DNA of 64,000 bases from Spirochaetaceae bacterium. GTDB lineage: Bacteria > Spirochaetota > Spirochaetia > B11-G9. How positions within the stretch are numbered: the stretch's first letter is position 1; each line of letters begins with the position of its first letter. Location of the stretch: the NCBI GenBank assembly GCA_015493635.1, contig WGCU01000081.1, forward strand, positions 1 through 64,000. Reading direction: 5' to 3'. The notes under the pieces were generated by a model that was given only the letters and a program-made list of their open reading frames with translations, made no database searches and was not told the DNA's origin. The position numbers and the translations under genes were made by a program. Of this stretch, positions 18,220 through 28,117 are shown piece after piece.

Positions 18220-20895
18220 ATGGCTGAAGAACAGGATAAGAAAGACAAACCAAAAGCTACTTTAATCAAACACCGGAAACCACAGGAAGCAAAACCTGTA
18301 AGCCCGAAAGTGACAGAGAAGAAGAAAGTTGTTGTTATAAAGAAAAAAGCTGCTGTTAAAAAAACTGTTCACAAGGTTGTCGCAAAAAAAGATGTATCAT
18401 CGGGTGATACCCCTGCAGTTAAACCTGTTGTAAAAGCTGTTTCAAAATCTGCTGATGCAGAGAAAACTCCTGAAAACAGTACAAAACCTTCCAAGACCAG
18501 TACCCCTGCTGAAACAGGGATTCAGAAGGATCGAACATCTCCGCCAGCCAGCACAGCCCGGACTGATTCAAAAAACAGATATCCCCAACGGCCCCGGCAG
18601 AATTATTCACGATCAGGAGAGCAGGGGGGAAGACCTCCTTATTCCGGTAATAGATCCGGTCAGGGCACAAGACCTCCTTATTCCGGCAACAGGTCCGGTC
18701 AGGGCACAAGACCTCCTTACTCCGGTAACAGATCCGGTCAGGGCACAAGACCTCCTTACTCCGGCAACAGATCCGGTCAGGGTACAAGGCCTCCTTACTC
18801 CGGCAACAGATCCGGTCAGGGCACAAGGCCTCCTTACTCAGGCAACAGATCCGGTCAGGGCACAAGACCTCCTTACTCCGGCAACAGATCCGGTCAGGGC
18901 ACAAGACCTCCTTACTCCGGCAACAGACCCGGCCAGGGCGGTAGACCACCGTACTCAGGCAACAGAGCAAAAACAGGCGGAGGATTTACCCCTGAAATAG
19001 GGAAAGATGATCTTAACAAAAAACATACAGGAAAGAAATTTTTTAAAGCCAAAAAGAAACCTGCATACCAAAAAAACAAGAAAGAACACGGAAAAGAGAT
19101 TGATTTTAACATAAAGAAAAAAACAGTTGTTATGTCCAACCCTGTACCTAAATCAATTGATATTCTTGAGGCTATCAGTGTTTCCGAACTTGCAAAGAAG
19201 ATGAATTTAAAAGCTTCGGAACTCATTGGAAAACTTATGTCAATGGGTATGATGGTAAGTATCAATCAGCAGATCGATGCTGAAACAGCGGAACTTATTG
19301 CTTCCGAGTATGATTGTAAAATAAATGTCGTCTCTCTGTACGATGAGACAATCATAGAGAAAGAAAAAAGCAGTGAACAGGATCTTGTACAGAGACCTCC
19401 TATCGTTACGGTTATGGGCCATGTTGATCATGGAAAAACAAAACTTCTCGACGCCATACGGGAAACAGACACTGTTTCCGGTGAATACGGAGGAATTACA
19501 CAGCATATCGGGGCATACAAAGTAAATCTACCCCAGGGAGATATCGTTTTTCTCGACACTCCCGGTCATGAAGCTTTTACTCTTATGCGGGCAAGAGGTG
19601 CACAGATCACAGATATTGTAATACTTGTTGTTGCCGCGAATGACGGTGTAATGCCGCAAACGGTTGAAGCAATTCATCATGCCAAAGAGGCAAATGTACC
19701 TATTATCGTTGTTATTAATAAAATTGACCTACCGGATGCAAATCCTGAACGGGTAAAACAGCAGCTTGCCGACTATGATCTCCTTTCCGAAGACTGGGGA
19801 GGATCGACATTATTCTGCAACGTTTCTGCTCTTAAAAAGGAAGGGATTTCTGAACTTCTCGATACTATACTTCTGCAGGCTGAATTATTGGAATTAAAAG
19901 CTAATCCCAATGCCCGTGCTGAAGGCAGTGTCCTGGAATCAAAAATTGATCATGGCAGAGGTATTGTTTCAAGTATTATTATTCAAAACGGTACTCTTAA
20001 AATTGGAGATGCTTTTGTTGCCGGAGTCTATAACGGAAAAGTAAGGGCTCTCTTTGACGACAAGGGGAATAGAATTGAATCAGCCCCTCCCGGAACCCCT
20101 GTAGAAGTTCTAGGATTCACAGGCGTTCCTGATGCAGGATCACCGTTTCAGGTAACAAAAACCGAAAAAATTGCCAAACAAATCGGTGAAAAACGTCAGG
20201 AATTGGAAAAGCAGGGTGAAGCAAAGAATGTTAAAAAGATTACCCTTGATAATGTGTATGATTCAATCCAGGAAGGGAAAATACAGGAGTTTAAGGTTAT
20301 CATCAAGGGAGATGTACATGGTTCAGTTGAAGCCCTGAAAAGCTCTCTGGAAAAATTATCCACTGATGAGATTCGGCTGCAGGTAATTCACGCGGCTGCC
20401 GGTGCCATACTGGAAAATGATATAAACCTTGCATCAGCTTCAAATGCCATCATTATCGGATTTCACGTCAGACCGACACCTAAAGCACAGTCCCTGGCAG
20501 ATAAAGCAAAAGTTGATATAAGAAAGTACAATATAATTTATGATGTTGTTGAAGATGTAAAATCTGCCATGGAAGGGCTCCTCGCTCCTGAACTTCAGGA
20601 AATGAATATTGGTACCGTAGAAGTACGGGATCTTTTCAAAGTACCTAAAATCGGTGTTATTGCCGGCTGCTATGTAACGAAGGGTAAAGTTAAACGTGGA
20701 TCCAGTATTCATATTTTCAGAGACGGTGTTGAAATTCATACAGGAAAAATTTCATCCTTGAAACGTTTTAAAGATGATGCAAAAGAAGTAGCGGAAGGCT
20801 ATGAATGCGGTATCGGCATAGAAAACTTTAATGAACTCAAAGAAGGTGATATTTTTGAAGTTTTTGAAGTTAAAGAAATAGCAAGGAAACTGTAA
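18220..20895 (+). CDS. infB: Translation initiation factor IF-2
   Basis: IF-2 is the GTPase that places initiator tRNA on the ribosome. The 891-residue protein has a long, basic, low-complexity N-terminal part containing nine 13-residue repeats (about residues 133-250). An IF2_N domain (about 310-365, S-V-S-E-L-A-K-K-M) and the G domain follow, with G-H-V-D-H-G-K-T, D-T-P-G-H-E-A-F and N-K-I-D. Domains II, III and the fMet-tRNA-binding domain complete it. GAGG lies seven bases before the ATG. It is in the rimP-nusA-infB-rbfA-truB unit. The catalytic core is normal; only the repeat tract is unusual. Confidence 0.97.
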   Translation: MAEEQDKKDKPKATLIKHRKPQEAKPVSPKVTEKKKVVVIKKKAAVKKTVHKVVAKKDVSSGDTPAVKPVVKAVSKSADAEKTPENSTKPSKTSTPAETGIQKDRTSPPASTARTDSKNRYPQRPRQNYSRSGEQGGRPPYSGNRSGQGTRPPYSGNRSGQGTRPPYSGNRSGQGTRPPYSGNRSGQGTRPPYSGNRSGQGTRPPYSGNRSGQGTRPPYSGNRSGQGTRPPYSGNRPGQGGRPPYSGNRAKTGGGFTPEIGKDDLNKKHTGKKFFKAKKKPAYQKNKKEHGKEIDFNIKKKTVVMSNPVPKSIDILEAISVSELAKKMNLKASELIGKLMSMGMMVSINQQIDAETAELIASEYDCKINVVSLYDETIIEKEKSSEQDLVQRPPIVTVMGHVDHGKTKLLDAIRETDTVSGEYGGITQHIGAYKVNLPQGDIVFLDTPGHEAFTLMRARGAQITDIVILVVAANDGVMPQTVEAIHHAKEANVPIIVVINKIDLPDANPERVKQQLADYDLLSEDWGGSTLFCNVSALKKEGISELLDTILLQAELLELKANPNARAEGSVLESKIDHGRGIVSSIIIQNGTLKIGDAFVAGVYNGKVRALFDDKGNRIESAPPGTPVEVLGFTGVPDAGSPFQVTKTEKIAKQIGEKRQELEKQGEAKNVKKITLDNVYDSIQEGKIQEFKVIIKGDVHGSVEALKSSLEKLSTDEIRLQVIHAAAGAILENDINLASASNAIIIGFHVRPTPKAQSLADKAKVDIRKYNIIYDVVEDVKSAMEGLLAPELQEMNIGTVEVRDLFKVPKIGVIAGCYVTKGKVKRGSSIHIFRDGVEIHTGKISSLKRFKDDAKEVAEGYECGIGIENFNELKEGDIFEVFEVKEIARKL
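18618..18968 (+). repeat. Nine in-frame 39-bp tandem repeats in infB
   Basis: R-P-P-Y-S-G-N recurs nine times at an exact 39-bp period. Occurrences start near 18630, 18669, 18708, 18747, 18786, 18825, 18864, 18903 and 18942. The consensus unit is G-Q-G-T-R-P-P-Y-S-G-N-R-S. The first, eighth and ninth copies diverge (G-E-Q-G-G, final Pro, G-Q-G-G with final Ala), while the middle ones differ mainly by synonymous changes. The near identity at DNA level suggests recent expansion by slippage or unequal exchange, so copy number may differ between strains. Confidence 0.95.
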
Positions 20896-20899
20896 CACA

Positions 20900-21250
20900 A
20901 TGGGAGACAGTATTCGGTTAAAACGGGTAGCAGCGCTTATTCAGGAAGAGATTGGCACCATGATAGTGATGGGGATTGTAAAGGATCCCCGAATCAGTCA
21001 TATGGTTTCAGTTACGTCTGTCACCGTTTCAAAAGATATAAATTACGCAAAGATATATATTTCAAGTTTTGAAAATCCCCACAGGGTAGAAAAAACAGTA
21101 GAAGCCCTGAACCATGCCTCAGGTTTTATTCAGAATAGACTCGGTAAGCGACTTAAAACACGGAATACTCCGAAACTTTCATTTTTCCCGGATCACTCAA
21201 TAGAAAACGGGGTCAGGATGACGCATATCCTTGAGGAACTCAATTCTTGA
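20900..21250 (+). CDS. rbfA: Ribosome-binding factor A
   Basis: RbfA is a 30S assembly factor needed for 16S rRNA 5'-end maturation. The 116-residue protein has the family's N-terminal R-V-A-A-L-I-Q-E-E-I-G, the K-D-P-R-I block, Y-A-K-I-Y-I-S, and F-F-P-D-H-S-I-E-N-G near the C terminus. It starts four bases after the infB stop and its stop overlaps the truB TTG start. Length is typical. Confidence 0.94.
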   Translation: MGDSIRLKRVAALIQEEIGTMIVMGIVKDPRISHMVSVTSVTVSKDINYAKIYISSFENPHRVEKTVEALNHASGFIQNRLGKRLKTRNTPKLSFFPDHSIENGVRMTHILEELNS

Positions 21251-22134
21251 CTGATACAAAATCAGGTATTGTTTTTATTCATAAGCAGGAGGGTATTACT
21301 TCATTCAGGACCCTTGATACTATTAAAAAAAATCTTGGAACAAAAAAAATTGGACATGCAGGAACTCTTGACAAGTTTGCTTCCGGTGTTCTTATCGTAC
21401 TTGCCGGAAAAATGACAAAGCTTGCCGATTCTTTCAGCGGAATGGAGAAGGAATACGAAGCAGTATTTTGTTTCGGCAAACAGACAAGTACACTTGATCC
21501 GGAAGGAGAAATTATTAAAACAGGGACAGTCCCCGATCTTGATAAAATATCTGAAAACCTTTCATCTTTCAGAGGAGAACTCCTTCAGATTCCTCCCCGT
21601 TATTCAGCAGTCCATGTTGCCGGAAAAAGAGCTTACAAGATGGCCCGTAACGGCGATATTCCCGATTTGAAATCAAGAAAAATAACCATCTACGATTTCT
21701 CTATTCTAGGGTGGAACCCTCCATACCTCAGGGTTCACATCCGCTGTTCAAAAGGAACGTATGTCCGTGCTTTGGCCCGTGATCTCGGGACAGCATGCGG
21801 CTCTTGTGCTTACGTAACATCACTTGTAAGAACAAAAATAGGATCAGTTTCTCTCGAAGATACCCATACTCCAGATACCTTTGTTCTTGATAAACATCTT
21901 GTTACGGGTAAAAATATTTTCTCTTTTTTACCGGATATTAATATAATGGACGTTGATAAAGACACCATGACCCGTATCAAATACGGAAAAGAATTAAAAC
22001 GAGAGATGTTTCCCGGTAATAAACACAGCAAAAAATATTTCGCGCTTTTTTATAATGATACCTTTCTCGCTTTAGTAAAAAAAACAACAGACAAAGTTCA
22101 TTATCGTTTTGTCTCAGGTGTTATTCCATGGTAA
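21247..22134 (+). CDS. truB: tRNA pseudouridine-55 synthase TruB
   Basis: TruB makes pseudouridine at position 55 of the tRNA T loop. The 295-residue protein has the catalytic-aspartate motif G-H-A-G-T-L-D-K-F-A-S-G-V-L, P-P-R-Y-S-A-V-H and C-S-K-G-T-Y-V-R-A-L-A-R-D. It begins with TTG 21247, overlapping the rbfA stop (TTGA), with GAGGAA about ten bases upstream. Its last codons overlap the ribF start. The C-terminal PUA-like part is short but present. Confidence 0.94.
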   Translation: MTDTKSGIVFIHKQEGITSFRTLDTIKKNLGTKKIGHAGTLDKFASGVLIVLAGKMTKLADSFSGMEKEYEAVFCFGKQTSTLDPEGEIIKTGTVPDLDKISENLSSFRGELLQIPPRYSAVHVAGKRAYKMARNGDIPDLKSRKITIYDFSILGWNPPYLRVHIRCSKGTYVRALARDLGTACGSCAYVTSLVRTKIGSVSLEDTHTPDTFVLDKHLVTGKNIFSFLPDINIMDVDKDTMTRIKYGKELKREMFPGNKHSKKYFALFYNDTFLALVKKTTDKVHYRFVSGVIPW

Positions 22135-22922
22135 TATCGTGGAATGATTTTATCAATGGGCAAGTATCTCTCTCCCGGCCTGTCTCTGCTACTATAGGTG
22201 TTTTTGACGGAGTTCATCTTGGTCATAGAAAACTGATAACCAGTATATTAACGAACAAAAACACTTGTTCTGCAGTTATTACTTTTAATGTAAATCCGAG
22301 AATTATTTTCCATGATCCCTCTTATCCCGGTAATATATCAACATTAGAACAAAAAATACAAATTCTCCATGACCTGGAAGTAGATGATGTTATAGTAATT
22401 GACTTTTCTCCTGATTTTAGTAGACTAACAGGAGAGGAGTTTCTACGATTACTTGTAAAGAGTTGCAGCCTTGAATATCTTGTACTGGGTGAAAATTTCA
22501 AGTTTGGATACGGCGGGAAAACAACCCCTGAGGATGCAAAAAACATTCTTCATAAAGAATCAGTAGAAGTTGATATTTGTCCAATGGCTTATCATGACAA
22601 TGTAATTGTCAGTAGTACAAGAATACGGAGAGCACTTCTTGAAGGTCGGATAAGAGATGCAAATACGATGCTGAATCGAGTTTTTTCCCTGGATATTGCC
22701 ACTATCCCTCTTTTATTCAGGGAAAAAGCCATTAACATAGATAAGAAAAAGATTCATCAGGTCCTTCCGCCACAAGGACAGTACGATGTCTCATTGAAAG
22801 ACGCCTCCGGGGTATATACAGATACCGGTTGTGTTATTGATAGTTCACACATACGTGTAAACACAGGAGAAAAAGGTATGCATAGGTATACCGCAATAAA
22901 TTTTAATTCAGATACATTTTAA
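22128..22922 (+). CDS. ribF: RibF-type FMN adenylyltransferase without a recognisable riboflavin kinase domain
   Basis: RibF normally joins an FMN adenylyltransferase domain to a C-terminal riboflavin kinase domain. The N-terminal 185 residues carry the nucleotidyltransferase signatures [24 protein letters not shown] and the S-S-T-R-I-R motif. The remaining 80 residues are too short for the kinase (about 120 or more) and lack its G-x-P-T-A-N block. The protein, 264 residues, therefore probably makes FAD from FMN only. It overlaps truB by seven bases and precedes rpsO; ribF beside rpsO is common. I see no frameshift. Confidence 0.85.
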   Translation: MVISWNDFINGQVSLSRPVSATIGVFDGVHLGHRKLITSILTNKNTCSAVITFNVNPRIIFHDPSYPGNISTLEQKIQILHDLEVDDVIVIDFSPDFSRLTGEEFLRLLVKSCSLEYLVLGENFKFGYGGKTTPEDAKNILHKESVEVDICPMAYHDNVIVSSTRIRRALLEGRIRDANTMLNRVFSLDIATIPLLFREKAINIDKKKIHQVLPPQGQYDVSLKDASGVYTDTGCVIDSSHIRVNTGEKGMHRYTAINFNSDTF

Positions 22923-22932
22923 GGAGTACTAT

Positions 22933-23202
22933 ATGCCTTTAAAGAAAGAACAGAAAAAAGAGATTATCGGTGAATTCGGATCCAATGATAAAGATACCGG
23001 ATCAACAGAGGTTCAAATTGCCTTGCTTACCACAAGAATAAAAGAACTGACAGAACATTTTAAAGTACATAAAAAGGATCACGCAAGCAGACGCGGTCTT
23101 TTGAAACTTGTCGGTAGACGTCGAAAGCTTTTAAAATATCTTAAAAAGACCAATCTTGAAGGCTACCGTGCAATTCTTAAGCAATTGAACTTACGTAAGT
23201 AA
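22933..23202 (+). CDS. rpsO: 30S ribosomal protein S15
   Basis: S15 is a primary binder of 16S rRNA and forms bridges to the 50S subunit. The 89-residue product has the family length and blocks: [25 protein letters not shown] and [18 protein letters not shown] lies just before the ATG. It is followed by pnp after 21 bases, the order found in most bacteria, where the pair is often co-regulated through RNA processing. Confidence 0.97.
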   Translation: MPLKKEQKKEIIGEFGSNDKDTGSTEVQIALLTTRIKELTEHFKVHKKDHASRRGLLKLVGRRRKLLKYLKKTNLEGYRAILKQLNLRK

Positions 23203-23223
23203 GATATAAAGAGGAAGTAATTA

Positions 23224-25317
23224 ATGATTCAACAAGTAAAGATAGATTTAGGCGGCAGAGAACTTATTCTTGAAACCGGCCGTATGGCAAAACAGGCAAA
23301 TGGTGCCATTTTTGCACGTTATGAAGGCAGTGCTGTTCTTGCTACTGCATGTTGCGGTAAAAATCCGGTAGAAGGTCTCGATTATGTACCGCTCCAGGTA
23401 GAATACAACGAAAAATTCTACGCGGCCGGGAAAATTCCTGGCGGGTTTTTAAAACGGGAAACACGGCCGAAAGACAAAGAAATTCTTGTCAGCCGGCTTA
23501 TAGACCGACCGATGAGACCGCTCTTTCCAAAAGAATTCGGCAGGGAAATTCAGATTGTACCAACAACTATATCAACGGATCAGATCAATCCTCCTGATAT
23601 TATTGCAATGAATGCAGCATCAGCTGCGGTCTTTATCTCTGATATTCCCTTTAACGGCCCTATTGGTGCTGTGAGAATTGCAAGCATAGATGGTGAACTT
23701 ATCATAAACCCCACTTTCCAGGAGATTGAGGAAAGTGAACTTGAAATTATCGTTTCAGGGACTGAAGACGGTATTACCATGGTGGAAGGAGGAGCAAAGG
23801 AAGTCAGTGAAGAACTGATGCTCAAAGCCATCGATACCGCCAAAAGTGTTATTTCTGAAATCTGCAAGAGCCAGCGTGATCTCGCGGCATTGGCAGGTAA
23901 AGAAAAACTGCCTCTTACCACTGTTTCCATAACACTGCCTGAATATGAAAAAATAAAAAATTATGCTTATCCTCTTATGGAAGAAGCATGTTTTGTAAAG
24001 GGTAAATTTAACCGTCATAACGCGATAAAAGCTGCAAAGGAAAAGACACGGGCCGAGTTTGAGGCTCTTATAACTGATGAAAATGAAAAATTGTTTTCTG
24101 AACTTTTTGAAAAACTTGAGTATGAGATTGTACGTAAATCCATTCTTGAGAAAGGCCTCCGTACCGATGGGCGGGGTGTTGAGGACATACGTCCAATCAC
24201 CTGTGAAATTGATGTTCTGCCGCGAACTCACGGAAGTGCACTTTTTACCCGCGGAGAAACACAGAGTCTTGCTGTCACTACTCTTGGAACGGTATATGAT
24301 GAACAGATGGAAGATAATATAGACGGTGCCAAAAAATTCAATAATTTTATGCTCCACTATAATTTTCCCCCCTATTCTGTCGGTGAAACCGGTAGATTAA
24401 GCACCGGACGAAGAGAGATTGGCCACGGTCATCTTGCATACAGAGCCTTAAAGGCTGTCCTTCCCGAAAAAAAAGATTTTCCCTATACTATACGAATAGT
24501 ATCTGAAATACTGGAGTCCAACGGATCTTCTTCCATGGCTACCGTTTGCGGAGGAACACTTTCCCTTCTGAATGCAGGAGTCCACATAAAGAAACCTGTA
24601 GCCGGTATAGCCATGGGTCTTATCACCGAAGGTGATAAATTTGTAGTTCTCAGTGATATCCTTGGAGAAGAAGATCATCTTGGTGATATGGATTTTAAGG
24701 TAACCGGAACTGAAAATGGTATTACTGCATTTCAAATGGATATCAAGATAGCCGGAGTTTCTCCTGAGATCATGGCCAAAGCTCTTGATCAAGCACACCG
24801 AGGGAGACTTCATATTCTCGGTATCATGAATAAAACAATAGAAAAGCCTCAGGAGTCCCTTTCGGAATATGCCCCTAAAATTATTACCTTTTCCATAGCA
24901 GAAGATAAAATAGGCCTTATAATCGGCCCCGGTGGAAAAAATATAAAAGGTATCGCTGAGAAAACTGGTGCTGATATTAATATAGAGAATGATGGGAAAA
25001 TTATTATCTACGGAAAAACCAAGGAAAGCAGTGAGCTGGCTGAGAGTATGATACAGGGCATGCTGGAAGAACCTGTTCCCGGTAAGATATATACAGGAAC
25101 TGTTAAGAAAATTGTTGATTTCGGTGCTTTTATTGAAATTCTGCCCGGGAAAGAAGGTCTCTGCCATATATCTAAACTATCCCGACAGAGAGTCTCAAAG
25201 GTATCCGATGTATTGGAAATGGGACAGACAATAAAAGTTAAATTATTGGAAGTTGATAGAATGGGCCGTTTGAACCTGAGCTACATCGATGCCCTCGATA
25301 CTGAAGATAAAAAATAG
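23224..25317 (+). CDS. pnp: Polyribonucleotide nucleotidyltransferase (PNPase)
   Basis: PNPase degrades RNA 3' to 5' by phosphorolysis and also adds tails. The 697-residue protein has two RNase PH domains (the second with F-T-R-G-E-T-Q-S and G-D-M-D-F-K-V), a helical linker, a KH domain ([12 protein letters not shown]) and a C-terminal S1 domain ([15 protein letters not shown]). Length and key residues are standard. A GAGGAAG site precedes the ATG. dut follows after 15 bases. Confidence 0.97.
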   Translation: MIQQVKIDLGGRELILETGRMAKQANGAIFARYEGSAVLATACCGKNPVEGLDYVPLQVEYNEKFYAAGKIPGGFLKRETRPKDKEILVSRLIDRPMRPLFPKEFGREIQIVPTTISTDQINPPDIIAMNAASAAVFISDIPFNGPIGAVRIASIDGELIINPTFQEIEESELEIIVSGTEDGITMVEGGAKEVSEELMLKAIDTAKSVISEICKSQRDLAALAGKEKLPLTTVSITLPEYEKIKNYAYPLMEEACFVKGKFNRHNAIKAAKEKTRAEFEALITDENEKLFSELFEKLEYEIVRKSILEKGLRTDGRGVEDIRPITCEIDVLPRTHGSALFTRGETQSLAVTTLGTVYDEQMEDNIDGAKKFNNFMLHYNFPPYSVGETGRLSTGRREIGHGHLAYRALKAVLPEKKDFPYTIRIVSEILESNGSSSMATVCGGTLSLLNAGVHIKKPVAGIAMGLITEGDKFVVLSDILGEEDHLGDMDFKVTGTENGITAFQMDIKIAGVSPEIMAKALDQAHRGRLHILGIMNKTIEKPQESLSEYAPKIITFSIAEDKIGLIIGPGGKNIKGIAEKTGADINIENDGKIIIYGKTKESSELAESMIQGMLEEPVPGKIYTGTVKKIVDFGAFIEILPGKEGLCHISKLSRQRVSKVSDVLEMGQTIKVKLLEVDRMGRLNLSYIDALDTEDKK

Positions 25318-25332
25318 TATGTTTTTACACCG

Positions 25333-25773
25333 ATGCAGAAAATAATTATCCATGGGAAATTTATGGCTGACGGAATACCTGTGTATTCCTCAGCCTTTGC
25401 TTCAGGAGCCGATGTAAAAGCAGATCTGAAAGGAGACATAACTCTCAATCCAGGGGAACGGAAATTGGTTCCTACCGGAATATATCTCGATATTCCTGTT
25501 GGTTTTGAAGCACAAGTACGTCCCCGTTCAGGGCTTGCACTTCGTTACGGTGTAACCGTTCTTAATACTCCGGGTACCATTGACAGTGATTACAGAGGCG
25601 AAGTTAAAATACTCCTCATCAATCTTGGAAAAGACCCTTACGTTATACATAACAGAGATAGAATTGCCCAGATAGTTTTTTCTCCCGTTATTCAGGCGGA
25701 ATTTATTCAAAAAAGGGATCTTTCCGTTACTGATCGCGGAGAAGGCGGGTTTGGTTCAACAGGTGAAAAGTAG
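25333..25773 (+). CDS. dut: Deoxyuridine 5'-triphosphate nucleotidohydrolase (dUTPase)
   Basis: dUTPase hydrolyses dUTP to dUMP, keeping uracil out of DNA and feeding dTMP synthesis. The 146-residue protein shows all five trimeric dUTPase motifs in order: A-S-G-A-D-V, R-P-R-S-G-L-A, the G-T-I-D-S-D-Y-R-G-E block, R-I-A-Q-I-V-F, and the C-terminal R-G-E-G-G-F-G-S-T-G. Its stop codon overlaps the next gene's GTG start by one base, so it is coupled to the permease pair. Confidence 0.95.
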   Translation: MQKIIIHGKFMADGIPVYSSAFASGADVKADLKGDITLNPGERKLVPTGIYLDIPVGFEAQVRPRSGLALRYGVTVLNTPGTIDSDYRGEVKILLINLGKDPYVIHNRDRIAQIVFSPVIQAEFIQKRDLSVTDRGEGGFGSTGEK

Positions 25774-27023
25774 TGCGTTCCACTATTCACCGATACGTAA
25801 TATCTGAATTTATCTTTTCATTCATTGTTGCATTTTTATTTTTCTTTTTTATCTTTTTTGTAAATCAGCTTCTTCTTCTTGCAGAGGAAATCCTTTCAAA
25901 AAACGTATCCATCAAAAATGTTTTTTTGATTATTCTCTATTCCCTGCCTTCAATAACAGCCTTTACCTTTCCTTTCGCTTCCCTTGTCGGAGCTCTTATG
26001 TCTGTCAGCCGTCTTTCATCTGATAATGAGATTCTCGCGTTTCAGGCTTCAGGAGTCCAGTATAGAACACTTTTAATCCCTCTTTTAATAGTAGGGTTAT
26101 TCCTTTCCGCATTTTCATTTATTGTCAATGATTATTTTCTTCCCCTAAGTACCATTAAATTCAGCAGGTTATACAGGGACATCCTTTATTCCACTCCGGA
26201 ACTTGAACTCGATTCATATACGGTGAAAAAGTATCAAAGCACCACGCTCATTACAGGAAACGTTTCAAACAAAGTGATTAGAAATATGGTTATCATTGAC
26301 AGAACTTCCCATAAAGATAAAAGAATTATAACAGCTTCTTCAGGAGAACTTGTTCCAAGCACTGCCCAGAGGGGGATATCATCTATTTCACTTCGTAATG
26401 TATTCAGCTTGACGCCAAAAAACAAGCAGCAGGGAAAATTTAATTATTTTTTTTCAGATAGTATGCTTTATAACATACTTTTAAAGAATCTCTCATTTTC
26501 AATAAAATCCCTGACTCCGAGAGAAATGAGTTCAGTGGATATTTATCGAGGAATTATAGATAAAAAAAATAGACTTGCAAAGCGTAAACAGGAAAATCAA
26601 AATCAAATAATATCAATACGAAAAAAACTCTGGGAAAATTATTCTCATGTACGTACCGAACCTGTATCTTATAAAAATATTGATTCTCTTTACAAAGAAT
26701 TAGTAAACCATGAAAATAAACAGTTTCATGACAGGAATTTACAAATTTACGAACTGGAGTTCTACAAAAAATTTTCAATAACCTTTGCCTGTTTTATATT
26801 TATCTTTTTTGCATTTCCCCTCAGTTTGTACAGCCGTAAAAGCGGCAGATCAACAGGATTTGGAATAGGTCTTCTCGTATCAGTTTTTTATTGGAGTCTC
26901 CTCTTTGCCGGGCAGACTCTTGGAATAAGAATGAATATTTCACCTTTTATCGCTATGTGGGGTCCTGATATTATTATTTTATCTCTTGGTATTATTTTTA
27001 TGCTAAAAAGGTACCGCCGATGA
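25773..27023 (+). CDS. lptF: LptF/LptG-family permease (YjgP/YjgQ), first of a pair
   Basis: LptF and LptG are the membrane subunits of the LptB2FG transporter that extracts lipopolysaccharide from the inner membrane. The 416-residue protein has three N-terminal membrane helices (about residues 12-120), a periplasmic beta-jellyroll-like region, and three C-terminal helices (about 325-412), the YjgP/YjgQ plan. It starts at GTG 25773 overlapping dut. Which of the two paralogues is LptF is inferred from order alone. Some spirochaetes without LPS keep such genes, so the cargo is uncertain. Confidence 0.8.
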   Translation: MRSTIHRYVISEFIFSFIVAFLFFFFIFFVNQLLLLAEEILSKNVSIKNVFLIILYSLPSITAFTFPFASLVGALMSVSRLSSDNEILAFQASGVQYRTLLIPLLIVGLFLSAFSFIVNDYFLPLSTIKFSRLYRDILYSTPELELDSYTVKKYQSTTLITGNVSNKVIRNMVIIDRTSHKDKRIITASSGELVPSTAQRGISSISLRNVFSLTPKNKQQGKFNYFFSDSMLYNILLKNLSFSIKSLTPREMSSVDIYRGIIDKKNRLAKRKQENQNQIISIRKKLWENYSHVRTEPVSYKNIDSLYKELVNHENKQFHDRNLQIYELEFYKKFSITFACFIFIFFAFPLSLYSRKSGRSTGFGIGLLVSVFYWSLLFAGQTLGIRMNISPFIAMWGPDIIILSLGIIFMLKRYRR

Positions 27024-28099
27024 CCAGTCTTGATAAAATGCTGCTGCGTTCATTTTTTAAAATATTCTTCATTGCTCTTGTTTTTTTTATCCTTATTCTT
27101 CAACTTGTCGATTTATTCAGTAATCTATGGCGCTATCTTAATAACGATGCTTCCATATTTGGAATTTTACAATCATTGTATTTTTACGTTCCAAAATGCA
27201 TAATATATTCAATACCACCTTCATTGCTGTTTTCTATTTCTTTTACGCTTGGTACCTACTATACAGAAAATCAGTTGATCTCGGTTTTTGGATCTGGAAT
27301 TTCCCTGTTCAGATTTACACTTCCTTTATTAATTACTGGAATATTGTTAAGTATTTTCAGTTTTTACTTCAACGATAATGTTGTTATTAAGTACTACAAA
27401 CAAAAGGTGAAATTAACGAATATTCTTCTCGGAAGAACACAGTCTTTCAGTAATACCAATGTAACCGTTATTGGGAAAAATAACTGTATCTATGATGCGG
27501 ACTACTATAACGATTCATCAAAAACATTGTCCGGCCTTACTGTTATTATCCGTAATAAAAAAAACATCATCACACAAAGAATCGACTGTCAATGGGCCGT
27601 TTTTAAGCAAGGAGTCTGGCAGATGCACAAAGCCCGTGTTTTTACCATTGATATTTCGAGTAACTCAGTAACCGAACGGTACCATGAACTTTTAACAGAT
27701 AAACTTGTTAACGAAGATACATCTACCTTTAAACGGAAAACAAGAGATATGGCTGAATTAAGGATAAAGGAAGCACGTGTTTGGCTGAGATCCGTACGTA
27801 AAGCAGGATTACCCGTTTACAGGAACTCTTTAACCGATTATTATGAGCGTTTTTCATTTACTTTGACCCCTTTTATCGTTGTGCTGTTTTCAGCAGCGAT
27901 AGGAGGACGATTTAAAAAGAACGTTTTACTCTTAAGCCTTCTTTCAAGTTTAAGTTTTTCTGTTGTATACTATGTATCACAGATGATCTTTGTTCTTTTT
28001 GCAAAACAAGGTTTTATTCCTCCCGCTACCGGTGCGTGGGGGACCTTTTTTATATTTACGGCTGCCGGTATCCTCCTTTTCCGGAAAGCACGTACCTGA
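27020..28099 (+). CDS. lptG: LptF/LptG-family permease (YjgP/YjgQ), second of a pair
   Basis: This 359-residue membrane protein has the same plan as its neighbour: N-terminal helices (F-F-K-I-F-F-I-A-L-V-F-F-I-L), a middle soluble part with W-A-V-F-K-Q-G-V-W, and C-terminal helices (F-T-L-T-P-F-I-V-V-L-F-S-A-A). The ATGA overlap with the upstream gene implies matched expression of the two subunits. The symbol follows order and family only. No lptB, lptC, lptA or lptD gene is in the window. Confidence 0.8.
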   Translation: MTSLDKMLLRSFFKIFFIALVFFILILQLVDLFSNLWRYLNNDASIFGILQSLYFYVPKCIIYSIPPSLLFSISFTLGTYYTENQLISVFGSGISLFRFTLPLLITGILLSIFSFYFNDNVVIKYYKQKVKLTNILLGRTQSFSNTNVTVIGKNNCIYDADYYNDSSKTLSGLTVIIRNKKNIITQRIDCQWAVFKQGVWQMHKARVFTIDISSNSVTERYHELLTDKLVNEDTSTFKRKTRDMAELRIKEARVWLRSVRKAGLPVYRNSLTDYYERFSFTLTPFIVVLFSAAIGGRFKKNVLLLSLLSSLSFSVVYYVSQMIFVLFAKQGFIPPATGAWGTFFIFTAAGILLFRKART

Positions 28100-28117
28100 T
28101 GAAGTATGGAGAATAGA

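Noticed and set aside
18618-18968. Regular repeats that might suggest a CRISPR array
   Set aside because: Copies are directly adjacent with no unique spacers, the unit is 39 bp in frame, and it lies inside infB. No cas genes are present.
18419-19000. Long repetitive open frames on the minus strand (18419-18970) and another plus frame (18455-19000) over the infB repeats
   Set aside because: They are alternate-frame readings of the 39-bp infB repeat array. A period divisible by three keeps all frames open. No ribosome site or family match supports them.
23755-25167. Antisense open frames of about 200 and 240 codons over pnp
   Set aside because: They lie opposite a strongly conserved PNPase gene, encode low-complexity aromatic-rich sequence and have no start signals.
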